DNA of 64,000 nt. Source: Burkholderiaceae bacterium. Its GTDB lineage: Bacteria > Pseudomonadota > Gammaproteobacteria > Burkholderiales > Burkholderiaceae. Location: contig CANFMT010000003.1 in the NCBI GenBank assembly GCA_947448415.1, positions 62,001-126,000 on the forward strand, in the 5' to 3' direction. Position 1 is the first letter of the stretch, and each line of letters begins with the position of its first letter. A program made the position numbers and the translations under genes. Shown piece by piece: positions 8,040 to 17,506 of the stretch. A model generated the notes under the pieces. It did no database searches and was not told where the DNA came from. It was given only the letters and a program-made list of their open reading frames with translations.

Positions 8040-9293
8040 ATGAATTCGAAAAAGTTAACAAGCTTCATTCTTGGCGCCATGGTCTTGGGGGTTGTTTGTG
8101 GGTATCTAGTCCATTCCTATGGGGCAGGTACCAGCTTCCCTGATCAGTACGTTGTTTACGTTTCCATATTGACCGATGTCTTTTTGCGCCTGATCAAGAT
8201 GATTATTGCGCCATTGGTGTTCTCAACCCTAGTGGTTGGAATTGCAAAAATGGGAGATGCCTCTACGATTGGTCGCGTAGGCCTAAAAACTTTTGCCTGG
8301 TTTATATCTATGACTTTTGTATCCCTACTTTTGGGATTAGTGATGGTTAATCTATTGCAACCAGGAGTCGGTGTGGATCTGGTATTGCCAGAAGTTGCTG
8401 CCAGTACCGGCTTAAATAAAAGTGGATTAAATTTGCCTGAGTTTGTGAGGCATATTTTCCCAGTTAGCATCTTTGATGCCATGGCCAAAAATGAAATTCT
8501 TCAAATCGTAGTGTTTGCTGTTTTCTTTGGCGTAGGTGCAGCGGGCATGGGTAGTAGGGCAGATGAGTTCATTCGCAACCTCGATATGTTGTCTCATATC
8601 ATGCTTAAAATTACTACTGCAGTCATGAAGATGGCTCCTGTCGCAGTATTTGCTGCAGTGTCTTGTGTGATTGCAGAGAATGGCGTTGCAATCTTAATGA
8701 CGTACGGCAAATTTATGTTGAGCTTTTATGCTTCGATTTTTGCCCTCTGGATAGTCATTACATTGATTAGCTCCTTAGTTCTCAAAAAACGTACTTGGCA
8801 TTTGGTATCCTTATTACGTGAGCCAGCGCTTCTGGCATTTACGACCGCTAGCTCTGAAGCCGCTTATCCAATGACGCTAGAGCGTGTAGAGCGTTTTGGC
8901 TGTAAAAACAAAATTGCCTCATTTGTTTTGCCGGTAGGTTATTCATTTAACTTAGATGGATCTATGATGTACTGCACATTTGCTGCGGTATTTATCGCTC
9001 AGGTGTATGGAATTCAGATGGAGTTAACTCAACAACTGTTGATGTTGCTAGTGTTAATGATTACCTCCAAAGGGATTGCGGGCGTCCCACGTGCATCATT
9101 GGTTGTCATAGCCGCAACCCTATCTCAATTTAATCTGCCAGAAGCCGGTGTATTGCTTATTTTGGGAGTTGACCACTTTTTAGATATGGCTCGTTCAGCG
9201 ACCAATGTTCTTGGTAATGGTTTAGCTACTGCAGTGATCTCCAAGTGGGAGGGTGCGCTAGATGGCGAAGGTGAGAATAAGTCGAGCGCTTGA
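8040..9293 (+). CDS. Dicarboxylate/amino acid:cation symporter (DctA/GltP family)
   Basis: A 417-residue membrane symporter that takes up dicarboxylates or acidic amino acids with protons or sodium. The family signatures are visible: a serine-rich SSEAAYPM re-entrant loop, the FNLDGS motif and the DHFLDMARSATN segment, whose Asp and Arg line the substrate site in DctA-type carriers. An earlier in-frame start exists at 7845, but it would add 65 residues overlapping the divergent esterase gene. The ATG at 8040 starts just before the first transmembrane helix and is preferred. The substrate is not certain. Confidence 0.9.
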   Translation: MNSKKLTSFILGAMVLGVVCGYLVHSYGAGTSFPDQYVVYVSILTDVFLRLIKMIIAPLVFSTLVVGIAKMGDASTIGRVGLKTFAWFISMTFVSLLLGLVMVNLLQPGVGVDLVLPEVAASTGLNKSGLNLPEFVRHIFPVSIFDAMAKNEILQIVVFAVFFGVGAAGMGSRADEFIRNLDMLSHIMLKITTAVMKMAPVAVFAAVSCVIAENGVAILMTYGKFMLSFYASIFALWIVITLISSLVLKKRTWHLVSLLREPALLAFTTASSEAAYPMTLERVERFGCKNKIASFVLPVGYSFNLDGSMMYCTFAAVFIAQVYGIQMELTQQLLMLLVLMITSKGIAGVPRASLVVIAATLSQFNLPEAGVLLILGVDHFLDMARSATNVLGNGLATAVISKWEGALDGEGENKSSA

Positions 9294-9422
9294 TCTATTC
9301 CTGTAATAGTGCTTTGCTATTGAATAGGTTGATCACTGCAGCGCACAAAAAATAGCTGCGAAAAAAGGTTTATTGCGGTGTAGTATGTTTTAAATAAAGC
9401 CCAATGAATTAGGAAATTGCAG

Positions 9423-9650
9423 ATGAAGCCTTTCTACATTGATTACCCGCAAGAGAAGATTGAAGAGCATCAGCACGCATATCGATGCCAATATTGCAAA
9501 ATTCCCACTACGGTCATTTTTGGTTTACTAGAAAATCACGCTCCAGATTGCCAATACAGGCAGCAGCAGAGTAAGTGGGCGCAGATGGAAGCAAGGCTAA
9601 AGCCCCATAAAGAACACTTTGACGAACCACATGCCGATGAGGTGGATTAA
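9423..9650 (+). CDS. Small zinc-ribbon-like protein, hypothetical
   Basis: A 75-residue protein with Cys22-x2-Cys25 and, 13 residues on, His39-x3-Cys43, which together look like a small zinc-binding site. The rest is charged and Gln-rich. I do not recognise a named family. The start is ATG 9423, with AGGAA seven nt upstream. A TTG at 9417 is in frame but too close to that site. Its stop overlaps the next start by one base (TAATG), so the two are coupled. Confidence 0.75.
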   Translation: MKPFYIDYPQEKIEEHQHAYRCQYCKIPTTVIFGLLENHAPDCQYRQQQSKWAQMEARLKPHKEHFDEPHADEVD

Positions 9651-10027
9651 TGAAAACTTACCCAATCGCACTTGAGTTAACCGTCTGGTTTGATTTAGGT
9701 CTTAATCAATATGAGGTTGCCATTGATGAGAATCCCAGAATCTCGATTAAGAGGACGGATGACGTGCTCCATACAAGAGAGCTCTCAGTGGCAGAGGTTG
9801 GATTAATTATTGAGGCCATCGAAGTTCTGAAAGTTCCGGTGGTCGATGAAATTACTGCCGATCCAGCAAATAAAGCCTCTTCGAGCTATGAATTAATTAT
9901 TGAGTCAGCCCATTTCTCCCTAGAGTTTAATTGGGAGAATCTAGATGTTGAAGCTAGCAAGTCAAACGCATTTGACTCTGTTGTGAAGCTTGCCAGTCTA
10001 GTGCAGGGATTAGATTTAGATCACTAA
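9650..10027 (+). CDS. Hypothetical protein, coupled to the zinc-ribbon ORF
   Basis: A 125-residue soluble, acidic protein of mixed alpha/beta character with no cysteine, signal peptide or membrane segment. No family is recognised. It is translationally coupled to the small zinc-ribbon protein by a one-base overlap. Its 3' end overlaps the convergent CitE-like gene by 4 nt. The pair may act together, but nothing in the sequence shows how. Confidence 0.75.
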   Translation: MKTYPIALELTVWFDLGLNQYEVAIDENPRISIKRTDDVLHTRELSVAEVGLIIEAIEVLKVPVVDEITADPANKASSSYELIIESAHFSLEFNWENLDVEASKSNAFDSVVKLASLVQGLDLDH

Positions 10028-10899
10028 CTTGTAGTTGTCTTTGCAATGGCGCTAGCAAGCGCCAGAATTCTTTTGGCATCTTGAATATGTAGCTCTTCAA
10101 CCAGTTTGCCATTAAGCACTGCTATACCTGCGCCGGATTGAATTGCGGACTCATAGGCTGCAATCCGATCTTGGGCTTCTTTGATTTCATCAGCTGAAGG
10201 CCCAAAAGTGGCATTCGCTATTGCAATTTGATTTGGGTGAATAAGCGTCTTGCCATCAAAACCCATATCTCGCCCCTGGATGCAGGATTGCTCTAATCCC
10301 ACTTCATCATCCAATGAAAGATGTACGCCATCTAATACACATAAACCATAGGCTCTTGCTGCCAATACAGAGAGTGATAGGGCCGTATGGGTTTCTACTC
10401 GACTAGATGTGTGGCGAGCATGTAAGTCTTTGACTAAATCAGAGGTTCCCAAGACCAGTGCCTCTAGTAATGGATGGGATTGAGCAATTTCTTGTAATTG
10501 GAAGATGGCTTTTGGTGTTTCGATCATTGCCCAAATAGTCATAGTTGCAGGTGCATTGAATTTTCTAAGTAGGGATGCTACTTCTTGAATCTGGATAGCA
10601 GATTCTACTTTTGGCAAAACAATAGCATCCGCTTTGCTATTGGCAAAAGTCTTGAGATCATCAGCGCCCCAAGGAGTATTTAAACCATTGATTCGAACCA
10701 CTGCCTCACGATAACCAAATCCATACTCTAGTGCCTTAAGGATATTGTCTCTGGCTGCTACCTTTGCGTCTGGCGCAACAGCGTCTTCTAAATCAAGAAT
10801 CAGTGAATCTGCAGCTAATGTCTTTGCTTTTTCTAGCGCCCTAGTATTGGCGCCAGGCATATAAAGAACAGAGCGACGAGGGTGATTGGTATTGATCAT
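10024..10899 (-). CDS. CitE/HpcH-type (citramalyl/malyl-CoA lyase-like) aldolase
   Basis: A 291-residue TIM-barrel lyase of the HpcH/HpaI family, CitE branch. Members cleave or condense CoA thioesters of citrate, malate or citramalate using Mg2+. The features are RRSVLYMPG near the N-terminus, DLEDAV (36-41), the metal-ligand Glu127 in MIETPKA, and the DGKTLIHPNQ stretch. No citD or citF genes are adjacent, so it is not part of a citrate lyase complex. A stand-alone citramalyl-CoA or malyl-CoA lyase role is more likely. Confidence 0.85.
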   Translation of the reverse strand: MINTNHPRRSVLYMPGANTRALEKAKTLAADSLILDLEDAVAPDAKVAARDNILKALEYGFGYREAVVRINGLNTPWGADDLKTFANSKADAIVLPKVESAIQIQEVASLLRKFNAPATMTIWAMIETPKAIFQLQEIAQSHPLLEALVLGTSDLVKDLHARHTSSRVETHTALSLSVLAARAYGLCVLDGVHLSLDDEVGLEQSCIQGRDMGFDGKTLIHPNQIAIANATFGPSADEIKEAQDRIAAYESAIQSGAGIAVLNGKLVEELHIQDAKRILALASAIAKTTTS

Positions 10900-10918
10900 A
10901 AGGCAGGCAAAAAAAGCG

Positions 10919-11713
10919 TTAATACTTCCAAGAGAGATTAATGAGGTTTGAAAATGAATCGGGTGGAATAGCCATAGGCCCTAAAAATGGATGGATAAAT
11001 ATGACCATAAAGTAGAGGACACCTACAATCGTCAGCCCTAAGAACACGATTAAAATTAAATGGGTGCGATATGCTTTCATCTTAAAGAGACAAGAAAAAA
11101 TCAAAAAAATGTATGCGCTGCTCACAAGGCCAACCCACGCAGGTGGAGACAAAGCAAAGCGGGCGTTATAGATACGACCTCTTCGTAATTCGGCAGATTC
11201 GGCAATCAATCTAAGCATCTGTTGATGGGCGTTGCTTTGACCGACATCCTGAGGTTTAAAGAGAATGATGTGGTCTTCAATTTTGAGTAACTTTTTGTAA
11301 GCGTTAATGCTAAATTGATCTTTGCTTAAGAGCGGCCACTCCTCATCAATGACTGTCTGCACATAGTCCCTTAAAGACTCTTTTCCGGATTTTTCGACTT
11401 CTGCGGGAAAGGCAGCATAAAGGCGATAAATATTGTTTAAGTTATTCGTCTCCCTTGTTACCGCGTCATTAACGCCGTTGTAGTTTTGCCAGACGAGGAC
11501 GGTAATAAAGGCAAATACCAAGCTAAATACAACCCCCATTGCGTTATAGATATAACCAGCATATTCAGAGTCTTCACCAAACAGAAGCGATGGAAAAAAT
11601 TTTTGTACGAAAAAAAATACCGCAAAACAAAAAGATAGAACGATGAAAATGAGTTCGATGCGAAGCCCAATATCGGATGCTTCAAGCGCAAATCTAAGTA
11701 ATGGAAGATTCAT
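10919..11713 (-). CDS. DUF4239-like membrane protein
   Basis: A 264-residue inner-membrane protein. Hydrophobic segments lie at about 20-40 and 55-80, a long hydrophilic helical region follows, and two more segments lie at about 190-215 and 218-245. The arrangement and the ETNNL and YVQTV patterns resemble DUF4239 (bestrophin-like) proteins, but I could not run a profile search. It is 19 nt upstream of the CitE-like gene on the same strand; function is unknown. Confidence 0.7.
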   Translation of the reverse strand: MNLPLLRFALEASDIGLRIELIFIVLSFCFAVFFFVQKFFPSLLFGEDSEYAGYIYNAMGVVFSLVFAFITVLVWQNYNGVNDAVTRETNNLNNIYRLYAAFPAEVEKSGKESLRDYVQTVIDEEWPLLSKDQFSINAYKKLLKIEDHIILFKPQDVGQSNAHQQMLRLIAESAELRRGRIYNARFALSPPAWVGLVSSAYIFLIFSCLFKMKAYRTHLILIVFLGLTIVGVLYFMVIFIHPFLGPMAIPPDSFSNLINLSWKY

Positions 11714-11763
11714 GGGTAAGGATCTTTGGGGTGATTAAGTAAGTATTGATAGATTATGGCGCA

Positions 11764-12111
11764 TTACTTGGGTTTTAAGCGCCCGCTTTTGCGAGTTTTT
11801 TCATAGAAATCATCGGGCTTACTTTTCACCCAGGTAATAAATTTTTGTAACTCAGGATCTGCTCTTAATGCTTCCGCACTATTTAGATTGAAAGCTAATT
11901 CTGTTTCAGTGAATAAGGCATGAACTTGTTTGTGGCAAATGCGATGCATAAACTCAGTTTCTTTCCCGCCCTTTGACTTTGGCACCAGGTGATGAGCATC
12001 TTTTTGTGAGTCTGGGATTTCCCTATCGCAAAGCGGGCAAATATGAACCTTATATTTTGATACTAGGGGAGGGGTGGCAGAAATTAATTTCTGGCGGATT
12101 TTCCCGATCAT
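11764..12111 (-). CDS. HNH endonuclease-family protein
   Basis: A 115-residue protein with a zinc-coordinating CPLC motif, AHHLVPKSKGG (the first H of the HNH fold) and HRICHKQVH, which together make a standard HNH nuclease core. The C-terminal part is lysine-rich. I start it at ATG 12111. A TTG at 12144 in frame would add 11 residues and cannot be excluded. It is a stand-alone gene with no methylase or toxin partner, so a general nuclease or DNA-repair role is as likely as a selfish one. Confidence 0.8.
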   Translation of the reverse strand: MIGKIRQKLISATPPLVSKYKVHICPLCDREIPDSQKDAHHLVPKSKGGKETEFMHRICHKQVHALFTETELAFNLNSAEALRADPELQKFITWVKSKPDDFYEKTRKSGRLKPK

Positions 12112-12176
12112 AGGGGCATTTACTCTAGTTTGATTGTGGTGCAACTAGTTTAGTAAATAAGTCTTAAACTTGCACG

Positions 12177-12446
12177 ATGCCTAAATTACCCAAAGTCCAG
12201 CTTTTAGAGTCCGATATCTCACGTGTGATTGAAATGGCTTGGGAGGATAGAACTCCATTTGATGCTATTGAGAAAACCTTTGGCCTATCTGAGTCAATGG
12301 TGATTGAGTTGATGCGTAAGGAACTCAAAAGAAGTTCATTTGAGCTATGGCGCAAACGTGTCACAGGCAGAGCCACAAAGCATATGGCATTACGTAGTGA
12401 TGATGTGACTCGTGCCTATTGCCCTACGCAATATAAAAACAAATGA
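12177..12446 (+). CDS. TIGR03643/DUF2805-family protein
   Basis: An 89-residue protein with a helix-turn-helix-like segment (about 20-50; FDAIEKTFGLSES) and a conserved RKELKRSSFELWRKRV stretch, followed by GRATKH. It matches my knowledge of the TIGR03643 family, which is often encoded beside photolyase-related genes. Here it overlaps the photolyase start by 4 nt (ATGA). A DNA-binding or repair-accessory role is an inference from the fold and neighbour. Confidence 0.85.
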   Translation: MPKLPKVQLLESDISRVIEMAWEDRTPFDAIEKTFGLSESMVIELMRKELKRSSFELWRKRVTGRATKHMALRSDDVTRAYCPTQYKNK

Positions 12447-13978
12447 GTCAAATCAAAAAACTTTTTTTAATTCTTGGGGATCAGCTTGATCTTCAAGGTG
12501 TAGGGCTCAAGGGTTTTAATCCTCAGTTAGATGAAATTATCATGGTTGAGTCTGCACATGAGGCCAGCTATGTTTGGACTCATAAGACTAAGATCGCTTT
12601 ATTTTTATCTGCTATGCGCCATTTTGCGCAGTCACTAAAAGATCTCAAGTACCCCCTTACCTATATCAAAGAATCTCCTTTAGCAATCACTGAAGTTTTA
12701 AAAGAGCATCTCCTTAAAAATAAGATTCAGCATTTGGTCTGTGTAGAGCCAGGTGAATGGCGGCTAAAGATTGCGATCGAAGAACTTGGTAAGGAGCTTG
12801 GTTTGCAGTTAGATATGCGGGAAGATGATCATTTCTATTGCACGCATCAGGAATTTAGCACCTGGGTTAGCAGTAAAAAGGAGTTAAGACTCGAGTATTT
12901 TTACCGTCTCATGCGTAAGACTCATAAGATCCTTGTGGACTCAGATGGTAATCCTGAAGGCGGGCAGTGGAACTTTGATCAAGACAATCGCAAGCCTTAT
13001 CCTAAAAAGGGCCCCGGCATGATTGATGGGCCTGTCGCATTTTCGCCAGATGAAATCACGCAAGAGGTAATGCAATTTGTTGAGCGTAACTACCCAAATC
13101 ACCCGGGCTCTTTAAAGAATTTTCAGTGGCCTGTTTGTAGAGGGCAGGCCTTAGAAGCGCTGCAGTATTTTGTAGAGTATCGCCTCAGAAATTTTGGGGC
13201 TTACCAGGATGCAATGTGGGTTGACACTGCATTTGGTTGGCACTCTATTTTATCTAGCTCGCTGAATCTGAAGTTACTAAATCCTCGTGAAGTCATTAGC
13301 GCCGTATTGACTGCTTGGAAAAAACATGACATTGAATTGTCAACGATAGAAGGATTTATTCGGCAGATACTAGGTTGGCGTGAGTTTGTTCGCGGGATGT
13401 ATTACCTCGATATGCCTCAGATGGCTCAAGATAATTACTACCAACATCAGCGAGAGTTACCAGACTGGTATTGGACAGGTAAAACCAATATGGGCTGTAT
13501 GCAAGACGCTATTGGTCAAACGCTTCAATATGGATATGCTCATCATATTCAACGTTTAATGGTGACCGGTAACTTTGCCTTGTTAGCGGAAATCTTGCCG
13601 GCACAAGTATGCGAATGGTATCTAGCGGTTTATGTAGATGCGATTGAATGGGTCGAGCTTCCTAATACGGCAGGTATGGCTTTATTTGCCAATGGCGGGC
13701 GTTTTACTAGCAAGCCCTATATCGCCAGTGGTGCTTATATAAAGCGAATGAGTAACTATTGCGACTCATGCGGATACAAGCCTGATGTTCGTTTCGGTGA
13801 GCAGGCATGCCCAATGACTAATTTGTATTGGAACTTTTTGATCAAGCATCGCAAGCAATTTGAATCTAGCCCCAGAACACGATTGATGACAGCAAACCTA
13901 AAGCGCATTAGTGATGAAGATCAAGTAAAAATTCAGGAGCATGCTAATAAGTTACTTGATAACTTAAATGAGCTATAG
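12443..13978 (+). CDS. FeS-type cryptochrome/photolyase-related protein
   Basis: A 511-residue flavoprotein of the deoxyribodipyrimidine-photolyase-related (FeS-BCP, PhrB/CryB-like) group, known members of which repair (6-4) photoproducts with light. The N-terminal Rossmann-like domain (MSQIKKLFLILGDQLD) and the C-terminal FAD domain are both present. Four cysteines in the C-terminal half fit the FeS cluster: one in NMGCMQD, two in NYCDSCG and one in QACPMT. It is coupled to the TIGR03643 gene and followed by a DUF2256 gene. Photolyase activity itself is inferred. Confidence 0.93.
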   Translation: MSQIKKLFLILGDQLDLQGVGLKGFNPQLDEIIMVESAHEASYVWTHKTKIALFLSAMRHFAQSLKDLKYPLTYIKESPLAITEVLKEHLLKNKIQHLVCVEPGEWRLKIAIEELGKELGLQLDMREDDHFYCTHQEFSTWVSSKKELRLEYFYRLMRKTHKILVDSDGNPEGGQWNFDQDNRKPYPKKGPGMIDGPVAFSPDEITQEVMQFVERNYPNHPGSLKNFQWPVCRGQALEALQYFVEYRLRNFGAYQDAMWVDTAFGWHSILSSSLNLKLLNPREVISAVLTAWKKHDIELSTIEGFIRQILGWREFVRGMYYLDMPQMAQDNYYQHQRELPDWYWTGKTNMGCMQDAIGQTLQYGYAHHIQRLMVTGNFALLAEILPAQVCEWYLAVYVDAIEWVELPNTAGMALFANGGRFTSKPYIASGAYIKRMSNYCDSCGYKPDVRFGEQACPMTNLYWNFLIKHRKQFESSPRTRLMTANLKRISDEDQVKIQEHANKLLDNLNEL

Positions 13979-13987
13979 ATTAATAGG

Positions 13988-14146
13988 ATGAAATCGACTT
14001 TTAAGGGTAATAAAAGCTCTTTGCCAAGCAAGCTTTGTGTTGCATGCAATAAAGAGATGACTTGGAGAAAGTCTTGGGCTAAAAATTGGGAGTCAGTTAA
14101 ATACTGTTCCGATGCCTGCAGGAAGAAAAAGGCGCTGCCAAAATAA
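13988..14146 (+). CDS. DUF2256 small zinc-binding protein
   Basis: A 52-residue protein with CVAC (17-20) and CSDAC (40-44) cysteine pairs around a TWRKSWAKNW core, the hallmark of DUF2256. These proteins are very often encoded next to FeS photolyases. It begins 9 nt after the photolyase stop and has the weak site AGG just ahead of its ATG. Function is unknown; a role in photolyase assembly or DNA binding is inferred from conserved neighbourhood only. Confidence 0.85.
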   Translation: MKSTFKGNKSSLPSKLCVACNKEMTWRKSWAKNWESVKYCSDACRKKKALPK

Positions 14147-14283
14147 GCCACAGTAGGCTGAAAGGGCTTCACTGATCGTAATCGGCTAACCATTTGAGAT
14201 CCTATACGGACAACTGAGATTCTTATGAACACCGGGCTTTAAATTCAGTTATCCTATTTTTTGGTGATGATTGGAGCATAGAC

Positions 14284-15249
14284 ATGAAACGTCGAAATTT
14301 CTTATTGGCCTCGGCCTCTGTATTTCTCCCTGAATTGGGCTTTGCAGATACTTTTCCTAGTAAGCCTATCCGTTACATCGTGCCTGTAGCAGCTGGTGGT
14401 GGAAATGACATGATTGCTCGTGTTTTTACCGAGAGATGGGGGCGAATGATTGGTCAAACATTCGTGGTGGAAAATCAAAGTGGCGGAGGAGGGGTAATCG
14501 CCTCGCAAACCACTATGCGTGCTGCACCTGATGGCTATACCTTAATGCAAGGTTATGTTGCCACACATGGAACCACTCCTGCTACGAGAAAAGTTTCTTA
14601 TGACCCTATTAAAGACTTCACGCCAATCGGCATGATTGGTGCAACACCGAATGTTTTAGTAGTAAATAGTCAGGTGCCGGTAAAAAATATGAAGGAATTC
14701 ATTGAGTATGCCCGCAAGAATCCAGGCAAACTCAGTTACGGTACTGCCGGTCAAGGCTCTTTGACGCATATGACGATGGAATTGTTTAAGCAAGAAACCG
14801 GACTCTTTATTCTGCATGTTCCTTACCGCGGAATTGCACCAGCCTTTAATGATTTATTAGGCGGTCAAACCCAGACTATGTTTCCTGGTCTCGCAGCAGC
14901 TTTGCAATATATACAGTCAGGGAAAGTGCGTGCATTGGCAGTGACTGGACCAAAGCGTAGTGCAGTGCTTAAAGATGTCCCAACCATGGAGGAGTTGGGC
15001 TTTAAGGGCTTTGATGCCATGCAGTGGTACGGGACAGTTGGGCCAGCGGGAATTCCGGCGGATATTGTTAAGCGCTTAAATGAAACACAGGTTGCAACAT
15101 TGAAGCTCCCAGAGATGCGAGAGAAGTTGGCAATTGAGGCAGTGGAGCCAATGCCTATGTCACCTGAGCAATTTGGGCAATTTATTAGAAACGAAAACAA
15201 GCGATGGACTGCATTAGCAAAAGCTCGCAATATACAGCTGGAAGAATAG
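14284..15249 (+). CDS. Bug/TctC-family binding protein with Tat-like signal
   Basis: A 321-residue periplasmic solute-binding protein of the Bug (tripartite tricarboxylate transporter, TctC) family, usually a carboxylate binder. The N-terminus MKRRNFLLAS has a twin-arginine-like motif and ends in a hydrophobic stretch cleaved near FADTF. Bug landmarks are VAAGGGND (ligand Asp), VVENQSGG, PDGYTL and HVPYRG. It lies 3 nt upstream of the dehydrogenase gene, so it probably binds that enzyme's substrate or a precursor. No tctA or tctB is near. Confidence 0.92.
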   Translation: MKRRNFLLASASVFLPELGFADTFPSKPIRYIVPVAAGGGNDMIARVFTERWGRMIGQTFVVENQSGGGGVIASQTTMRAAPDGYTLMQGYVATHGTTPATRKVSYDPIKDFTPIGMIGATPNVLVVNSQVPVKNMKEFIEYARKNPGKLSYGTAGQGSLTHMTMELFKQETGLFILHVPYRGIAPAFNDLLGGQTQTMFPGLAAALQYIQSGKVRALAVTGPKRSAVLKDVPTMEELGFKGFDAMQWYGTVGPAGIPADIVKRLNETQVATLKLPEMREKLAIEAVEPMPMSPEQFGQFIRNENKRWTALAKARNIQLEE

Positions 15250-15252
15250 ACC

Positions 15253-16323
15253 ATGTCAAAAAAATTACGTGTCGGAATTTTAGAGGGTGACGACATCGGT
15301 CATGAAATTGTTCCGGTTGCCGTAGAGATCGCTAAGGCAGCCGCCGCTCTGCATCACGTGGATATTGAATGGATACCACTCCCAATTGGGCGTCGTGCAC
15401 TAGATACCCATGGGCACACCCTCCCACCCGAGACATTAGAAACTTTATATACCTTAGATGGTTGGATTTTGGGTCCTATTGGCCATCGTGCCTATCCAAA
15501 ACAAGTGAATGCCATCAACCCCCATCCTATATTGCGCAAGCAATTTAATTTATTTGCTAACGTGAGACCTACTCGCTCATATCCTGATATTGGGTGCCTT
15601 CGAAACGATATTGACTTAATTATTGTGCGTGAAAATAATGAAGGCTTTCAGCCAGACCGCAATATGCTTGTTGGAAATGCAGAGTTCCGTCCTAGCGATG
15701 AGATGACGCTTTCAATGCGCGTAATTACCAGGACTGGAAGTAATCGGGTAGCAAGAGCGGCCTTTGAATTAGCTCGCCAAAGAAAAAAGCATTTGACCTA
15801 TGTTCATAAAGATACTGTATTCAAGTTAGGTTGCGGTATGTTTGTTGAAGAGTGTAAAAAACTTGCTGCAGAGTACCCAGATGTTCATGTTGATGATGTC
15901 ATCGTAGATACTATGGCAATGCGCTTAGTGAGAGATCCGCAAAACTTTGATGTCGTAGTGACAACCAATATGTTTGGGGATATTTTGTCAGATGAGGCTG
16001 CGGGTCTTGTTGGCGGCTTGGGTATGGCGCCAGGCCTATGTATTGGGGATGGAGATGTCGTGATGGCACAGGCTACTCATGGCTCAGCCCCTGATATCGC
16101 TGGTAAAGGTATAGCTAATCCATACTCGATGATTGAGTCGACTCGTATGTTGTTTGACTGGCTTGGCCATAGTCGTAATGTTCCCGAAGCGGTCAAGATG
16201 GCTAAAGCCATGTCTGATGCCACTACGATTGCTCTTGCAAATCCTGATGCCAGAACTGGTGATGTAAATGGCAAAGGCAATACTGCATCGATGGCAAAGG
16301 CTGTGCTGGAGGCTTTGAAATAG
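15253..16323 (+). CDS. Isocitrate/isopropylmalate-type decarboxylating dehydrogenase
   Basis: A 356-residue NAD(P)-dependent beta-decarboxylating dehydrogenase. Substrate residues are visible: Arg95 (LRKQ), Arg105, Arg126 (VRENNEG), Lys186 (YVHKDT) and the metal aspartates Asp243 and Asp247 (FGDILSDEAAG). The HGSAPDIAGKG loop binds the cofactor. The gene sits between two Bug-protein genes and an LVIVD gene, away from any leu cluster. Tartrate, homoisocitrate or a related malate-like acid is thus more likely than isopropylmalate. The exact substrate is open. Confidence 0.88.
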   Translation: MSKKLRVGILEGDDIGHEIVPVAVEIAKAAAALHHVDIEWIPLPIGRRALDTHGHTLPPETLETLYTLDGWILGPIGHRAYPKQVNAINPHPILRKQFNLFANVRPTRSYPDIGCLRNDIDLIIVRENNEGFQPDRNMLVGNAEFRPSDEMTLSMRVITRTGSNRVARAAFELARQRKKHLTYVHKDTVFKLGCGMFVEECKKLAAEYPDVHVDDVIVDTMAMRLVRDPQNFDVVVTTNMFGDILSDEAAGLVGGLGMAPGLCIGDGDVVMAQATHGSAPDIAGKGIANPYSMIESTRMLFDWLGHSRNVPEAVKMAKAMSDATTIALANPDARTGDVNGKGNTASMAKAVLEALK

Positions 16324-16390
16324 AAAAGACCTGAAGAATCCCTTACTGGGATTAACCGATTAATAAAAAATGCTTATACAAGGAGCAGAC

Positions 16391-17506
16391 ATGGGTAGCG
16401 GTATTGGAATCAAAGAAGTTTCTTACGTAGATTGCCAGGGTGGCGGTCAGGTCGTTGTTCAAAATAACGTTGCCTATGTAGGTAATATGAGTAACCCAGA
16501 TGGCACTACTATTGTTGACGTAAAGGATCCCAAAAATCCAAAAATTGTTTCCCATTTAGGAATGCTTCCCGGCACACATTCGCACAAGGTGCGTGTTAAG
16601 GGGGATTTAATGCTCGTTAATCGCGAAGGCTTGCGTGGACAAATGGCCCCTGAAGGATTTAAGGGTGGCTTAGGAATTTACGATATTTCAAAACCTCTAG
16701 AGCCCAAGTTGATCACAGAGTGGCAAACCGAAGGTAGAGGCGTACATCGGTTTGATTTTGATGGGGAGTTTGCATATATATCGTCTACTGATAAAGGGTA
16801 TGTAGGCCACATCATGAAAATTATTGACCTGCGTAACCCCTCAAAACCGGAGGAAGTTGGTCGGTGGTGGATGCCTGGTCAATGGACTGATGGTGGAGAA
16901 GAAAAAACCTGGGAAGGCGCGGATCATCGCTGTCATCATCCTTTAAGGGTGGGTAATCGACTCTATACAAGCTACTGGTATGGGGGCACTGTAATTTTGG
17001 ATATTGAGGATATGGCCAGACCAAAGGTTGTATCTAAATTACGGTGGCAGCCTACATATCCATGGCCTACCCATACCGCTCTTCGTGTTCCATTTAAGGT
17101 TTACGGAAGAGACTTGATGATCGTAGCCGATGAAGATGTGTTTCGTAGTGATGATCATCCACCAGCTTTTTTATGGATGGTAGATATTAATGATGAAACT
17201 CAACCAGTACCATTTGCTAGCTTTCAAGTGGAAGGTGAAGATGGTACTAATCGTCCAATTTATACAGGCTGTCATCAGCCTTGTGAAATTATTACCGGTA
17301 CCGAGTTACCAGTAGCTTGGTTTGCGCATGGCCTACGTATTTTGGATTACTCCAATCCTCATTCAATAAAAGAAATTGCTTCTTACCTGCCTATCCCAAC
17401 GGGCCACTTACCAAGGCCCCAGAGTAATGATGTCACCATTGATGACCGTGGACTGATGTATTTATTGGATCGAGTGCGTGGGTTAAATATTCTGGAGCGC
17501 ACATAG
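16391..17506 (+). CDS. LVIVD-repeat beta-propeller protein
   Basis: A 371-residue protein made of repeats such as TTIVDVKDPKNPK and GTVILDIEDMARPK, the LVIVD pattern that forms propeller blades. It has no signal peptide, so it is probably cytoplasmic. Histidines recur at blade starts: 63/65, 119 (GVHRF), 182/183 (CHHPL), 228 (THTAL) and 295 (CHQPC). This suggests a metal site on the axis (inference). The start is ATG 16391, with AGGAG six nt upstream. An in-frame ATG at 16370 lies ahead of that site. The gene overlaps the next Bug gene by one base. Confidence 0.85.
   Translation: MGSGIGIKEVSYVDCQGGGQVVVQNNVAYVGNMSNPDGTTIVDVKDPKNPKIVSHLGMLPGTHSHKVRVKGDLMLVNREGLRGQMAPEGFKGGLGIYDISKPLEPKLITEWQTEGRGVHRFDFDGEFAYISSTDKGYVGHIMKIIDLRNPSKPEEVGRWWMPGQWTDGGEEKTWEGADHRCHHPLRVGNRLYTSYWYGGTVILDIEDMARPKVVSKLRWQPTYPWPTHTALRVPFKVYGRDLMIVADEDVFRSDDHPPAFLWMVDINDETQPVPFASFQVEGEDGTNRPIYTGCHQPCEIITGTELPVAWFAHGLRILDYSNPHSIKEIASYLPIPTGHLPRPQSNDVTIDDRGLMYLLDRVRGLNILERT

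Noticed and set aside
12443..13978. Class I CPD photolyase (PhrA)
   Set aside because: The sequence pattern and four cluster cysteines match the FeS photolyase-related group, and the TIGR03643/DUF2256 neighbours support that.
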